A stretch of 64,000 nucleotides of DNA, taken from positions 31,916,679 to 31,980,678 of the forward strand of contig OZ024719.1 of the NCBI GenBank assembly GCA_964016875.1, given 5' to 3'. The translations under genes and the position numbers were made by a program. Each line of letters opens with the position of its first letter. Position 1 is the first letter of the stretch. The notes under the pieces were generated by a model. That model had not been told where the DNA came from. It made no database searches and saw only the letters and a program-made list of their open reading frames with translations. The stretch comes from Fallopia convolvulus (lineage: Eukaryota > Streptophyta > Magnoliopsida > Caryophyllales > Polygonaceae). Positions 35,201 to 46,167 of the stretch are shown here, piece by piece.

Positions 35201-38200
35201 TATTGGTTGACTTTATGCTGCCAATTAGAATGCTTGCTGATTCCATGTTGCAACTATGCACATTGAATTTCCTGCATCAATAATGTGAAGTGCATGACTG
35301 TTTATAATCAGTCTAAAGGTTGTATTCTCCCTGATTGCTTGAAAAAATGACAGATATTGTTCTCTGCACACGTGCAGAATTGGACAGCTTATGATTTGAA
35401 ATACTCTCAGTAACAAATTAGTATGTGCAATTCTTGTGTTTGACAGAGAAATGTTTATTGAAGAAACTACTATAGCTTGCTAATATCAACATATTTTTAC
35501 ATCCTCAGAGGACATCATTTGCTTCAGAATTACTAAAAGCATCCCAGTCAGTTCTTGATGCTGTTACGAAGCTTTGCAGGGTATCTGCCATGGCAGTCAA
35601 CTGGGACTCCTGTGATGATAAAGAGGAGAGTACAGAGTCTTCTAAAATTGCTCATGTAACTAACATAACCAAGAATACAATTGAGAAATTGTGTGAATTA
35701 GGCATTCTTGCAGCCAACAATGGTGGTAGTCTGGTGACAATTCTTAACTTGTCATGGAAAAGTGTTGTTTCCTTGCTTCAACTAGGAAAAGGGGCATTAG
35801 CAGGAAAAGTGAATGTTGCTGATATAATCAGATCCCTAATTGCACTGGTAAATCAGTCTTTCAAACTTGCAGCTGAAGCATGGTGTTCCCTGGAGGAAAA
35901 TATAACTATTAGTGAAGCTAAGAGGACATTCCTTCCAATAAAATTCTACCTCATCAATGCCATTAGAATATGTTCCCAGTATCCATCTCTGGCATTTGTT
36001 GTAAGCAGGGATGTTGCTGCATGTGTATTGATGATCTCTACATTTGAAGTTATACTCAGCGAACATGATGTGTTGAAAAATGTAGTTGAAGCCTTGGGGG
36101 AACATCTGAAGCCCACAGCTGTTCATTTACTAAATTCATTGCTAAATGCAGCACAAATGGATAGAAAGGAAAAGCTCCAAATTCTGGACTGGTTGTTTAT
36201 TAGTGAAAGTGATTTGTTCTTTGACCGTGATAATCATATCAGTAATATTTATACTGTTCTTAGGAAAACATCATTCTATACTTATGAAGCTATTCCAAGT
36301 ACAGGAGTGCCATTAATTGGTCGTGTTGCATTGTTCATTGACCTTCTAAGAGTTTCTCCTCAGCTGGAAGAGGATGTAGTACTTGGGATCAGTAGAAAGC
36401 TTGATTGGTTGTTGGTTACTCTAACTAAGGAAGAGGTATACTCTTATGTTCTGGCTCTGCAGATTCCAGCATCATGTGCAAATGGGAATGCTTCTGTTGT
36501 TTGCTGGCAACCTTTGTTTTCTTGTCTTTTGAATGCTATGAAAGTCTTCATGATATCAATCTCTTCACATGTAGCTTGGAGTGAATTTCAAACTTTCGTC
36601 CTTGAGAATTTCTTCCACAGTCATTTTCTCTGCCAGGAAATCATCATGGAGCTTTGGTCATTCATTGTGCGTCACACTGAGGCAGATATTGTAAATAGTC
36701 TGATAGACAAGCTTTGCTCTTTGTATAAGTCAGTTGCATCTTCAGATTCATTTCTGTCTCCGGATTCTCCTCTGAGGAAAATGGCTAGATCATTGCAAAT
36801 GTTGCTTTCTTCTAGCACAGAACATGTGGTGGATCAAGTTTATAGCTTTGTCGCAGGTGATGAGAGACCTCATCTCTCCATGTTGATGTTGGCAGCTCTC
36901 TTGATGGAAGGATTTCATATCAGCACATTGTCAACTAATGTGAGAAAGATTGCTTTAGATAGAATCATGAAGGACTATATCCACTTTATTGAAAAATTCA
37001 GTGAAAGTTCAATGAATTCTTGCTTTTCAGATGTATTTGGCATACAAGTCTTTATTCTTTCAGCAGCCCTGCATTCTTTGTGAGTTTACTCATCCCCTTC
37101 AATCATATATAACCTTTTCAATTTTAATTTTGATCTGAAAGTAAGTTAAACCTGATCTTAATTCTTATATTAGTCCACTCTTTTGACTAACAATTTATGC
37201 ATTACATATTTACTAGTTAAATTCTGACAAGATTTCCTGAAAAGCTTTCATGCCCCCTTCTAGTAGTTGTTCCGAGTCTGCTTCTATTTTGCTTCTTTTT
37301 CTCCCCCCTGCAACACACTTATACTACATCATCATCATCATTAACCCAGTGAGGCTCCGCTACAGCGGAATCTGGGGGGTCAAGATGGGGGTACCCCTGC
37401 ACAAGGGAAAGGGGGTACGCCTGATAGACCCTAGAAAAACTGAAATTAAGCTATGTGACAATAATAACTGAATTTAGTTAGAATGCACCAAATTTGATAT
37501 AGGGACTAAATCCATCTCAAAGACAGTGTATAAAAGCCAATGAGCATGAGGATGTGCCCCATCAACACACTTATACTACAAAAAAAAAAAGAATTCTTTC
37601 TTTTTGTGCATTAGAATCTTTCTTTCTTTCTTGCTTTAGAATCTTTCTATTTATGGATAACTTTGTAAAATTCCACCATCCTTCCTGAACTTCCATGTTG
37701 CCACCTCTGCCTAATAAAGAACTATGCACTTTGTATTCAGTCGCTGGATGTACATCTAATTCAAATTTTTTTTAAAATTTTTTTACTTCCATCGTGACAT
37801 GTGGGTAGAGGCCATATTCTGCTGATTAATATATATAATTCAAAAAATGTGCAGGCAAGTCAGAGCATCTGATATAGACGCACAAACACTTAAGTTTGTA
37901 GTTTTTGTTATACAGAGCTATCGAAATTCAACAAACAGTTTAAAAAGCACACAATGTTGTAGGCTCTTAAGCAACACACTGCAGATAGTTTCTTACGCAA
38001 AGCACTTGTATGGATCTGACAAAATGGAAGAAGTCATCTTAGAGCTCCAAAAGATGTTTATCTCTGGACCACCAGTAGTCATGGACGCTGCTGAGTTGTG
38101 TAAATGCAAATCTGGTCTAACGTTTTTCATGTCAGGGCTAGCGTGTGTGGAAATGGCAGAATGTGATGGAAATGCAAAGAGCATGGCTATTTGGTACTTG

Positions 38201-38698
38201 TACCATATGTTACTGAAAGAGAGGCACTGGGCTCTTGTCCATCTATCAACCTCCTCATTTGGTCATTTTGCTGCTCGTACTACTTGCAACCAGCTGTGGA
38301 GATTTGTTCCCCGAGATGCGGCTCTTGCTTTTGATATCGAGTCTGGAACGGATGCCAAAGAAGAGAGGTTCATGACTGAACTAAAGGCGTTTCTTGAGAA
38401 GGAGACTGCTCTTCTTACTTTTACAAGCTCTGAGCAGCTGAGACTAGCTGTCAATGAAGCAAGGGCTCTCGAGGAAACGAATGCAAAGGCCAGCTTATTA
38501 TGCCAACAAGAGTTGCTGCCGAACAAACGGCGTAAACTTCCTGATGGGTTTTGCCAGGGGATGGAGCTGTTGCAAAGCGGCTTGAAACTTATGCAGAATC
38601 ATGAAATTCGTGCTGAGCTTCCTGATGAGATTTCATCACAATTTGCTTGTCTTGAAGCTACAATTAATTGCTTAGCTGGACTGTCTAGAGGAGGTTGA
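32243..38698 (+). CDS. FLIP: FLIP / MEICA1 / FIRRM-like protein, FIGNL1 partner in recombination (seven exons)
   Basis: Exons inferred from frame and GT/AG sites: 32,243-32,296; 32,939-33,031; 33,602-33,754; 33,839-33,928; 34,740-34,889; 35,509-37,079; 37,855-38,698. They join without a stop into about 984 residues, close to plant FLIP proteins. The start (MENDEDLKKLLISIKLSE) is the first ATG giving this frame. The protein looks all-helical and HEAT-like. The segment LWSFIVRHTEADIVNSLIDK and the C-terminal region (SFGHFAARTTCNQLWRFVP) resemble animal FIRRM/C1orf112 (DUF4487). FLIP forms a nuclear complex with FIGNL1, regulates RAD51/DMC1 and restrains class II crossovers (family knowledge). 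Exon 3 has an alternative donor at GCAACT/GTGTGT that would drop residues in frame. Assignment rests on remembered similarity without an alignment. Confidence 0.85.
37329..37562 (-). mobile_element. Short non-LTR retroposon in FLIP intron 6, 18-bp duplication
   Basis: The block is flanked by identical CAACACACTTATACTACA copies (37,311-37,328 and 37,563-37,580). Read on the - strand it ends CTCACTGGGTTA followed by a (TGA)n-type tail (ATGATGATGATGA), as in RTE-type LINE or SINE 3' ends. It contains no coding region. A related, diverged copy lies at 41,398-41,563. It is antisense to the host gene and away from the splice sites. Confidence 0.85.
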
Positions 38699-39510
38699 AG
38701 ATTGAAAACACAATAATTTCGTACTGCGTGGATTATTCATGTACTGGTTGGTGGTGGTGGTGGTTAGTGATGAGCCTGGAATTTGCAGAATCCCAACCGT
38801 CCAGTAATCCAGTATTTAACCCAATTCGTTCCCTTCTTCTCTTGCATGCATTTCTGCAATTTGCGACAATTCTGTAGATTCTTATTTTTGATACTGTATA
38901 GGTAGTTGGAATAGCGTTAAAAGTTTATATTCGGAGTGGTCATTTTAAGTGTTTTTTGGCGGATTTTGGAAATTAGTACACATGTTACTGAGCTTGTCTC
39001 AATCAAAGAACTATTGTACACCTTAGTTCTACTAAAAACGTGTTACTAAAAAGTGATTGGAAAAAAAGGTAAAGTAGATCTTGCTCCACTTTGGCCCAAA
39101 ACCCGCTGGATCTTGGAGTGTGTTTCACTTACAAGGCAAAATGAGATTTTGGGTTAAAATGTTATGATTTTCTTGAAAAATGTAAACAGTAGAGAGATGA
39201 TAGATATTTTAAGAATATTTAAAATGACATTTTGGGTAAAATGACCATTTGAGCCTAATTAGAACAAGGCCTTGGCTTAGAGACAAAAGAACAACAAAAG
39301 ATGGATTTGACGAGATGTCCGACGGGAAAAAGCATCAACAAAGTGGGTGGTGTCTTTGGCTTTGTGAGACTTTCGCTCCTTTGACCTTTCCTTCCATCCT
39401 TTATAGTGACTAGTCTCTTATTGTTGGATCGAGGGCTTTACAAAGCGTGTACTGGTCTTCAACGCCCAATGTTTGGTATAGATCTCGATCATTGCAAAAG
39501 CTAGGTTGCA
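38699..39510. other. FLIP 3' flank and intergenic spacer
   Basis: The first 200-300 bp are probably the FLIP 3' untranslated region, including a TGG microsatellite at about 38,744-38,765. No clear AATAAA signal could be assigned. The remaining bases are single-copy-looking and show no gene. Confidence 0.5.
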
Positions 39511-39511
39511 C

Positions 39512-40300
39512 TTTTCTTTTTTTTTCTTGGTAGAAGGAGAGTCAACACTCAACACTCCCCATCTCCTTAAGGGGGGGTTTATTAATAAGAAAAAAGGGTA
39601 AAATAGTCAGCAAGCGGGGGACACTCCTACCCCTAATATCATCCATTAACTATAAGAGAATCCCCTCAGGCGGGGCAAGCAATACATGAAAACCTACAAG
39701 ATAATTAAAAGCAAAGGAAGCGATGCGATCAATTACAACTTTAGCCTCGCAATAGATATGACAAAACTAGATGTTCCAATCCCTACGAAGGAAGCCAAGA
39801 CATTGAGAAACCAAGCTATAAAGCAGATGACTCTTATGAACTCCTACATTAATAAGATTTATGACAAGTTAGGAATCCGACTCCATAATGACTTGCCTGA
39901 AACCCATGTCCCACGTCACTTTGAGTCCATTCAACACATCCCATGAACAAAGCACTAACCCACATTGTGGGTAAAGCCGCCAATCCATTGCCCATTATTA
40001 TTCCTTAGAATTCCTCCCGCAGCAGCCCGTCCATCCCTCATCACGCCATTCATGTTGACTTTGATCCTACCTTCCCCAGGGCAATGCCAAGAAATATCCT
40101 GTAAACTTTTAGAAGGACTAGTAGTGAGACAAGAAACCTTACTAGCCACAAGCCTATATTCATGGACCCTCTCCTTTATGAATGCCAATTCGTGTTTGAC
40201 ATGAACCGTTTCATTGGAGATATGAGCATTTCTCCACTTCCAAATCCACCAAAGTCCCATAGCAAAAAAGTCACATCACTCGAATGAGTCCACCGCAGTA
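39512..40300 (-). pseudogene. 5'-truncated LINE with RNase H domain
   Basis: On the - strand the reading begins MGLWWIWKWRNAHISNE, then HCPGEGRIKVNMNGVMRDGR and AAAGGILRNNNGQWIGGF. After a frame change it continues WDMGFRQVIMESDS, a stop, LVINLINVGVHKSHLLYSLV and YCEAKVVIDRIASFA. This is the RVT_3 RNase H-like domain that ends plant L1 ORF2. An A-rich tail on the same strand lies at about 39,512-39,528. Everything upstream of the domain is missing, the usual result of incomplete target-primed reverse transcription. Confidence 0.85.
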
Positions 40301-40329
40301 CCTTCCATGACATTACTCCTTAACCATGA

Positions 40330-41395
40330 AGCAAAAGAAATCTAAAAAAAATAAAGGAATAAAATCATTGAATTAAAAAATTGTGCCAAATATAACTCAC
40401 TTGGGAGCAATCTCTGAAAATGATGTAATAGAAGGATTGTAGTTGCTTGATTGAGTGTCGAAGAAAGTTCCAAATCAGTTTGATCTTTGAATAACCAGCC
40501 TTGCTTTTGGTTTTTGTTTGTGGTTTATTTTAAAATGAAATTGAAAGAGAAGACGAGTGATTCAACTAAAAGAAAAATGACTTAAATTATAAGTATAGGG
40601 ATAAGCAGTCGAAAAACCAAGGACATAACATACCTAGGTAAATCAAAAGTGGGATAAGCAATCGAATCCTTCGTGGATACAACTCACCACAAAGGAATCG
40701 AAAGAAGGTTCAAATCTCATTGGATATAACACACCTAAAGAGAAACAAAGGTTTCGTCCGGATATAACTCACTGAACATGTTTGGATATTACACACCAAA
40801 CAAGGAAACTACTCCCAACCACTCTCAAAAGGAAAACTTGCTAATTTTTCATTCAATCTTCACGTGTTCTACAAATGAATGAGGGACGTCCTTTTTATAG
40901 GCTAAGGGCTACGTCCAATACATTGTATCAAGTGGAGAGAATAAATGCAAGACAATGAATTTAGATGAGGTACATGAACTTGGCTTAAACTAGGATTAAA
41001 TGCATCACTCAAGTTCACACTAGTTCTAGTAGTCTTCATTTAATACTAGTATGAGTCAAACATGAATAAATGCATATTCTATGAATTCAAATTGCATGTG
41101 GAGAGAAGAATTTAATGTCTTATGGATGGACACCCCTAAGGGTACTTTGAGATGTCGGTGCGTCTGGGGCACCCTTGCTGGTGTCGGCGCACCCTCGTTA
41201 TTTCTTTTGTGTTTGGCTTGGATTTGATTGCTCTTGAATGTGGATTCCCTTATGGATATCACATCAGAAAATGTGCTCATAATTCTCATTCTCATCCCTA
41301 CAGTAAGCATGATGAGTATCAACTGCCGGGTGCCTTTGGTTCCTTTCCACATTGAACAAAACTCCTCCCTTTCAAGCAAACATCAACATCATCGC
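40330..41395 (-). repeat. LTR-like fragment, reverse orientation
   Basis: The stretch contains repeated GGATATAACTCAC or GGATATTACACACC motifs also found in the element C and E LTRs (for example 62,085-62,140). On the - strand a TATAAAAAG box at about 40,893-40,901 is followed by pyrimidine-rich sequence. Ends were not resolved. No host gene is evident. Confidence 0.45.
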
Positions 41396-41397
41396 CT

Positions 41398-41563
41398 AGT
41401 ATAGTCCCGCACAAGCAGAATTTGAGGGTCAAGATGTGCTTGATAGACCCAACGAAAACTGAAATTCAACGTGACAATAATAACTGAATTTAGTTAAAAT
41501 GCAACAAATTGATATAGGGGCTTTATCCATCTCAAAGCCATTGTATCAACCAATGAGCAAGAG
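41398..41563 (-). repeat. Second, diverged copy of the intron-6 retroposon
   Basis: It matches 37,355-37,555 with deletions (GGGTCAAGATG, GACAATAATAACTGAATTTA, CCAATGAGCAAGAGGATG). The (TGA)n tail side is degenerate. It abuts an LTR that starts at about 41,568. Confidence 0.65.
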
Positions 41564-41567
41564 GATG

Positions 41568-42200
41568 CATGATGCGACCCTGGCCTTGGACGCCCAACAG
41601 GAGGAGGACGCTTTCACCCCGCGCTCAGATGGGCCAGTCACTCGCAACCGGGGCCAGTTCCATCACGGTCGCGGCTCAATCCTTGTTGTCGCGCATCTCC
41701 ACTGGCCATGGTGCGCCCGTCTCCAAACCATCGCACATCACCATTTGCGCCTTGGCCCAAGCCATCGAGTAACCTCAAGACACGGCCTCGGCACCATCCA
41801 CCTCGGACTCGCCAGTCGCGTCGGACGCTAGTCCTTCGGCGCAGGCCCGCGTCGCAACTTGAGGTTCACTACCTAGCCTTCGCGCATCTTCGCGTCTTCG
41901 CCCTCGCCAGCGCCCGTGACAACGTTCCTTGGCATGCTTTGGACTCGACAACCCCGCACCATGCTGAGCCTTGGCGTTGTCATGACACTTCGGTGTCGAC
42001 GGCCAAGGACACTTATGTTTCTTGCCTTTTTAGCATTCTTTCTACTATTAAACATTATTACTCTTAGTTTTATAATAATGGAAGGTCATTTATGGGCCTT
42101 GCGCTACTGGGCCTCGTTTGCACATGAGCCCTAGGCTCGCCACATAGCTAGGGTTTCTTTTGCACGCCTCCTCTATTTAATGGGGGTTAAACTCTTGTGC
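41568..42200 (+). mobile_element. LTR 'D', first part, carrying a pol-tail-like frame
   Basis: It starts near TGATGCGACCC. The early frame reads TLALDAQQEEDAFTPRSDGP then VTRNRG, like the SDGPITRAR tail of element B. Positions 41,855-42,110 are repeated in direct orientation at 51,864-52,120. A CTCTATTTAATGG box near 42,172 resembles a promoter. Element C is inserted at 42,200; LTR-like sequence resumes at 45,600. Boundaries are approximate. Confidence 0.6.
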
Positions 42201-45200
42201 TGTGATTCCATCTACTGAGTCATGGCCCCTCGGTACCGCACCAACCGCGGTGTCGGGCATGCCGTTGCACAAGCCGGTCTCCGGTTTGGCGCACCTTTGC
42301 CTTTGTCGGATGTTGCCACTTGTTCGGACACTTTTGATGGAACTTTGTCCCATAACTTGAGTGTGGAATCCATCCATAATGCCAAGTTCAATTAACCCGA
42401 CAAAGGAGAGTCTCCATTTAGAAAAATGTCCAAGACCGGCGTCCAAGGCTCCAAGGATTCAAGCCAAGGCACCACGCCATATCTTGAGCGCATCACACGA
42501 GCCCTAGCTAAGGCAATACTAGACAAAATCAAGGAGGAACTCATGGTTTATAAGTTTTCGATGGCTAATGACGGTGAAGGTTGGAGTGTTCTTGTGACTT
42601 TTGGTGAACTAGAGCAAAAACTTGTCTTATGTTTTGTTAAGGGTTTTAAGTTGGTTTTCTTAAAACTTTAGGGTGCTTTATGTAATAATGAGAGGAGTGT
42701 GGCTGAATTGTGAGAGGCGTGGGTTTAGGGTTATAAGGCTTGTTTTTGGCCTCCTTTCTCTCTTAGATTTGAAGCTATGAATGTTCTCTCTTTTACTTGT
42801 TTTTCAATCTAAGTTTATTTGCTCTTTTCGTTTCGATTCTCGTTGTTTGATCGTTGGTGAGTCATATCCAACGTTCTTTTAACTTAGTTTGTTGATCTTG
42901 GTGAGTAATATCCAAGACTCAACATCCATATCCAACGCTCCATCAATCCTCTCCATCAATCGTTCCATTTCCATCACGGTGGATTCTGCACCACCTCAAT
43001 ATAATCGCCATAACTTCCAATACACGCATCATCTAGATCTAAAATTTGAAGGGATTCAACTAGACTCAAAGATCTAGCCAGTTGAAGACGGGTCATATTC
43101 CTTGGTGTTTGTTGTCGGACTTCCTTGGAAGTCTTTGAAGGCGATCCCTTTGCATCATCTACACAATCGATCCGGCCATCAAGTGGTATCAGAGCCACGC
43201 GAAGGTATCACCATCCAAACCTTGTTTCGACTTTGGATTTCCACTCGTTGCAAGTGTTTGTTAATTCTGACTAGTCCTCGTTGTTCGTGTGTGTGTGTCC
43301 TTTGTTGCACCATTTTTGTGATCAATTTGCGTCCTTGATTTGTTGTGGTTGAAGGACGAAAATTTTGAGTCCTTGCTGCATTTTTTTTCACACGAAAATG
43401 GTGGAGGGACACCAAGGTTCATTCTTTCTTGATTTGAAGTTGAAAGGTTGGTCATTACTCCTTGTTGGATCCCTTCATTAATAGCTTGTTATGATTGTTG
43501 TTTGCTGAATTTTCTTGGTTGAATCACGTGGGGAACAAATGTGTAAAACGTCCCTTGTGTCCATTACATGCTTGTTGAATTGGTTCGACTCTAGGATACG
43601 GGAACGACACCGAGAACATACTTGTCTTGCTTGCTTGTGTCTTTTCTTGTTTTCTTTTGTTGTTCATCTCCTACTTGCAACTTGTCGGATTTCCATCTCG
43701 AGCAAGTTAATTCGAGTGAACTCTATACTCTTGCTTTTCACGTGGTTTGTTAAGATGACAAGTGTAGGTGATGAAAAAGAAAAACAAAAGGTTGATGAGG
43801 AGTCCAACTCGGTGGAAGCCCTATTGTGATCCTTGCAACAATCCATGCAATCCATGGAGACACGCATGGAGGCATCTTTTGATGCCTTGGAAAGCCGATT
43901 CCTAGGGATGGATGAGAGGACACAAGTGCCTCAAGTGGGGAAGATCAAGAAGACACGAGAAGAGGTTGTTCGCACTTTCAAGGTACGTGGCGACCATGGG
44001 GTATTCAGCGTTTCTAACCTTGTTCCTTCTTTTTCTAATGATTATGTTGAGGATGTTCAAGATCAAGGTTCGAGAACGAACCCTTTTGAAGGGGAGGAGA
44101 CTTCCTTCCAACAAAGAGTGATGAGTGACACAAAACTACCAAAAAGAGAGAATCCTTTCCATGAATTGGAACAACTCATCATCATCAAGTGTCCAACCAT
44201 CATTCTAACTTCATCACCATCAAGAGGTTGTTCGCACTTTCAAGGAAGTTGTGGAATCATCTCCTAAAACCAAGCGTCGTCCAACCATCACTCCTAACTT
44301 CATTAACTCGTTGGCTACAACATGGCTAGATGCATTTCCTATGATTCCTTCAAGTTTTCCCTTCTTGCTCCATGAGGAGAACGAGGCTGATTTATTCACT
44401 CCAAACGGTGATTACATTCCTTTTCTTGTGGAGGCCAAGAAGGATGTCTTTGTCATGGAGAATGCCACACCAAGGGAGCTAGAAGCCCGACCTCCATTGT
44501 TGAGCTCACAAGGTTGGATAGATTGGAGGACGAATCCTATTAAAGGCGAGGATGATGATGTGATTCCATCTACCGAGTCATGGCCCCTCGATACCACGCC
44601 AACCGGGGCGCTAGGCTCGCCGTTGCACACACCGATCTTCGACCTTGGCGAGCCTTTGCCTTTGTTGGATGTTAACACTTGTTCGGACACTTTTGATGGC
44701 ACTTTGTCCCATAACTTGAGTGAGGAATATATCCATAATGCCAAGTTCAATTTGCCCGACAAAGGAAAGTTTTCATTTAAACAAATGTCCAAGACCGGCG
44801 TCCAAGGCTCCAAGGATTCAAGCCAAGGCACCACGCCATATCTTGAGCGCATCACACAAGCCCTAGCTAAGGATATACTAGACAAAATCAAGGAGGAACT
44901 CATGTCTCACAAGTTTGCGATGGCTAATGACGGTGAAGGTTGGACTGTTCTTATGAATTTTGGTGAACTAGTGCAAAAACTTGTCTTATGTTTTGTTAAG
45001 TATCTTAAGTTGGTTTTCTTATAATTTTAGGGTGTTTTATGTAATAATGAGAGGAGTTTGGCTGAATTGTGAGAGGCGTGGGTTTAGGGTTATAAGGCTT
45101 GTTTTTGGCCTCCTTTCTCTCTTAGATTTGAAGCTATGAATGTTCTCTCTATTACTTGTTTTTCAATCTAAGTTTATTTGCTCTTTTCGTTTCAATCTCG

Positions 45201-45599
45201 TTGTTTGATCGTTGCTGAGTCATATGCGACACTCTTTCAACTTAGTTTATTGATCTTGGTGCGTAATATCCAAGACCCAACATCCATATCCAACGCACCA
45301 TCAATCCACTTCCATTCGCTCCATCAATCGTTCCATTTCCATCTCGATGGATTTTGCACCACCTTAGTATTATCGCCATAACTTCCAATCTATACATCAT
45401 CTAGATTTGAAACTTTTAGGGGCTCAACTATACTCAAAGATATAACTTCTCGTTTTGGAATCATGCAAATCCAATTTTGGACCATGAAGATCCAGCCAGT
45501 TGAAGATGGGTCAGATTCCTTGGTGTTTGTTGTCGAAACTCCTTACAAGTCTTTGAAGGCCATCCCTTTGCATCATCTACACCATCGATCCTTTCATCA
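42201..45599 (+). mobile_element. Non-autonomous Ty3/gypsy element C (3.4 kb)
   Basis: Two direct LTRs, 42,201-43,181 and 44,559-45,599, both start TGTGATTCCATCTAC and end with CATCA. A primer-binding site TGGTATCAGAGCC lies at 43,184-43,196, and a purine-rich tract (AAAGGCGAGGATGATGA) precedes the 3' LTR. The interior is only 1.38 kb. A short gag-like start (43,755, MTSVGDEKEKQKVDEESNSV, stop after 25 codons) is followed by pol-tail-like segments (GSRTNPFEGEE). Protease, RT and integrase are absent. Flanking TGTGC and TCTGG share three of five bases, consistent with an old insertion. Confidence 0.8.
44251..45024 (+). CDS. Pol-tail-like ORF crossing from element C interior into its 3' LTR
   Basis: An open frame of about 257 codons (ATG at 44,251 or upstream) spans the interior/LTR boundary at 44,559. 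It contains DWRTNPIKGEDDDVIPSTES at the boundary, then TFDGTLSHNLSEEYIHNAKF and RITQALAKDILDKIKEEL. The RTNP...EGED motif and the basic TRALAK-type ending are typical of the C-terminal tail of Ty3/gypsy pol. The corresponding frame in the 5' LTR is broken by TAA at about 42,393. The product would have no enzymatic domain; whether it is translated is unknown. Confidence 0.5.
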   Translation: MESSPKTKRRPTITPNFINSLATTWLDAFPMIPSSFPFLLHEENEADLFTPNGDYIPFLVEAKKDVFVMENATPRELEARPPLLSSQGWIDWRTNPIKGEDDDVIPSTESWPLDTTPTGALGSPLHTPIFDLGEPLPLLDVNTCSDTFDGTLSHNLSEEYIHNAKFNLPDKGKFSFKQMSKTGVQGSKDSSQGTTPYLERITQALAKDILDKIKEELMSHKFAMANDGEGWTVLMNFGELVQKLVLCFVKYLKLVFL

Positions 45600-45845
45600 T
45601 CTGGTTTCTAGGTTACGCAATTAATAGATTAGATTCATAAGTCGAGGGACTCTCCTTAGATTTGGTCTTGCGTCACCCTATTGTTTGCTTACAATTCAAA
45701 GCTCTCAATCACACGTTCTTGGTTAGTTGTTCGAGCCAATCTAAAGTTGGTTTGGAGCCCTAGAGATCTTTTTCAAGGATTTCGCATCATCAAAGCCTTC
45801 CTCCACGCCTTTTTCGAGACCCACAACTCGTTCCACGCAAAGATC
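45600..45845 (+). mobile_element. LTR 'D', second part
   Basis: Sequence after element C continues the interrupted LTR-like block. The last part, from about 45,778 (TTCGCATCATCAA), matches 52,122-52,210. No coding region is seen. Confidence 0.5.
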
Positions 45846-46167
45846 TGAGGTGTCCTTCAAACAAGGTCGCATCAACTGGCATGTCGAGACGATTTGCCGA
45901 TTGCACGAGCGCAACCGCCAACAGTTGGAGCGTCAAGCTGCCCAATACACGGCCCAATACAACAAGGGTCGCCGTCGCTTGATCTTTCAGCCCAACGACC
46001 TCGTTTGGATGCATCTTCAGAAGGATGGGTTCCCAGACGCCCCTAAGATAAAGCTACACCCACGGGGCGACGGTCCTTTTCGAGTCATAGAGCGCATTGG
46101 AGACAAAGCCTACCGTATCGACCCCTCAAGCAAGTACGCTGTCCATAGCACGGTCAACGTGATGTGA
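45846..46167 (+). pseudogene. Integrase C-terminal fragment of a Ty3/gypsy element
   Basis: The frame reads ICRLHERNRQQLERQAAQYT, then IFQPNDLVWMHLQKDGFP and GDGPFRVIERIGDKAYRIDP, ending STVNVM and stop. This is the GPF/GPY module at the end of Ty3/gypsy integrases. The usual NVSDLSPF continuation is cut off where the element B LTR begins. It lies on + while element B lies on -, so it belongs to a different element. Confidence 0.8.

Noticed and set aside
35836..36126. 96-codon - strand frame within FLIP exon 6
   Set aside because: It is antisense to a long, conserved-looking coding exon.
41499..42067. Host gene suggested by GC-rich + strand frames
   Set aside because: The frames carry the SDGPVTRNR pol tail and lie in an LTR duplicated at 51,862-52,210.
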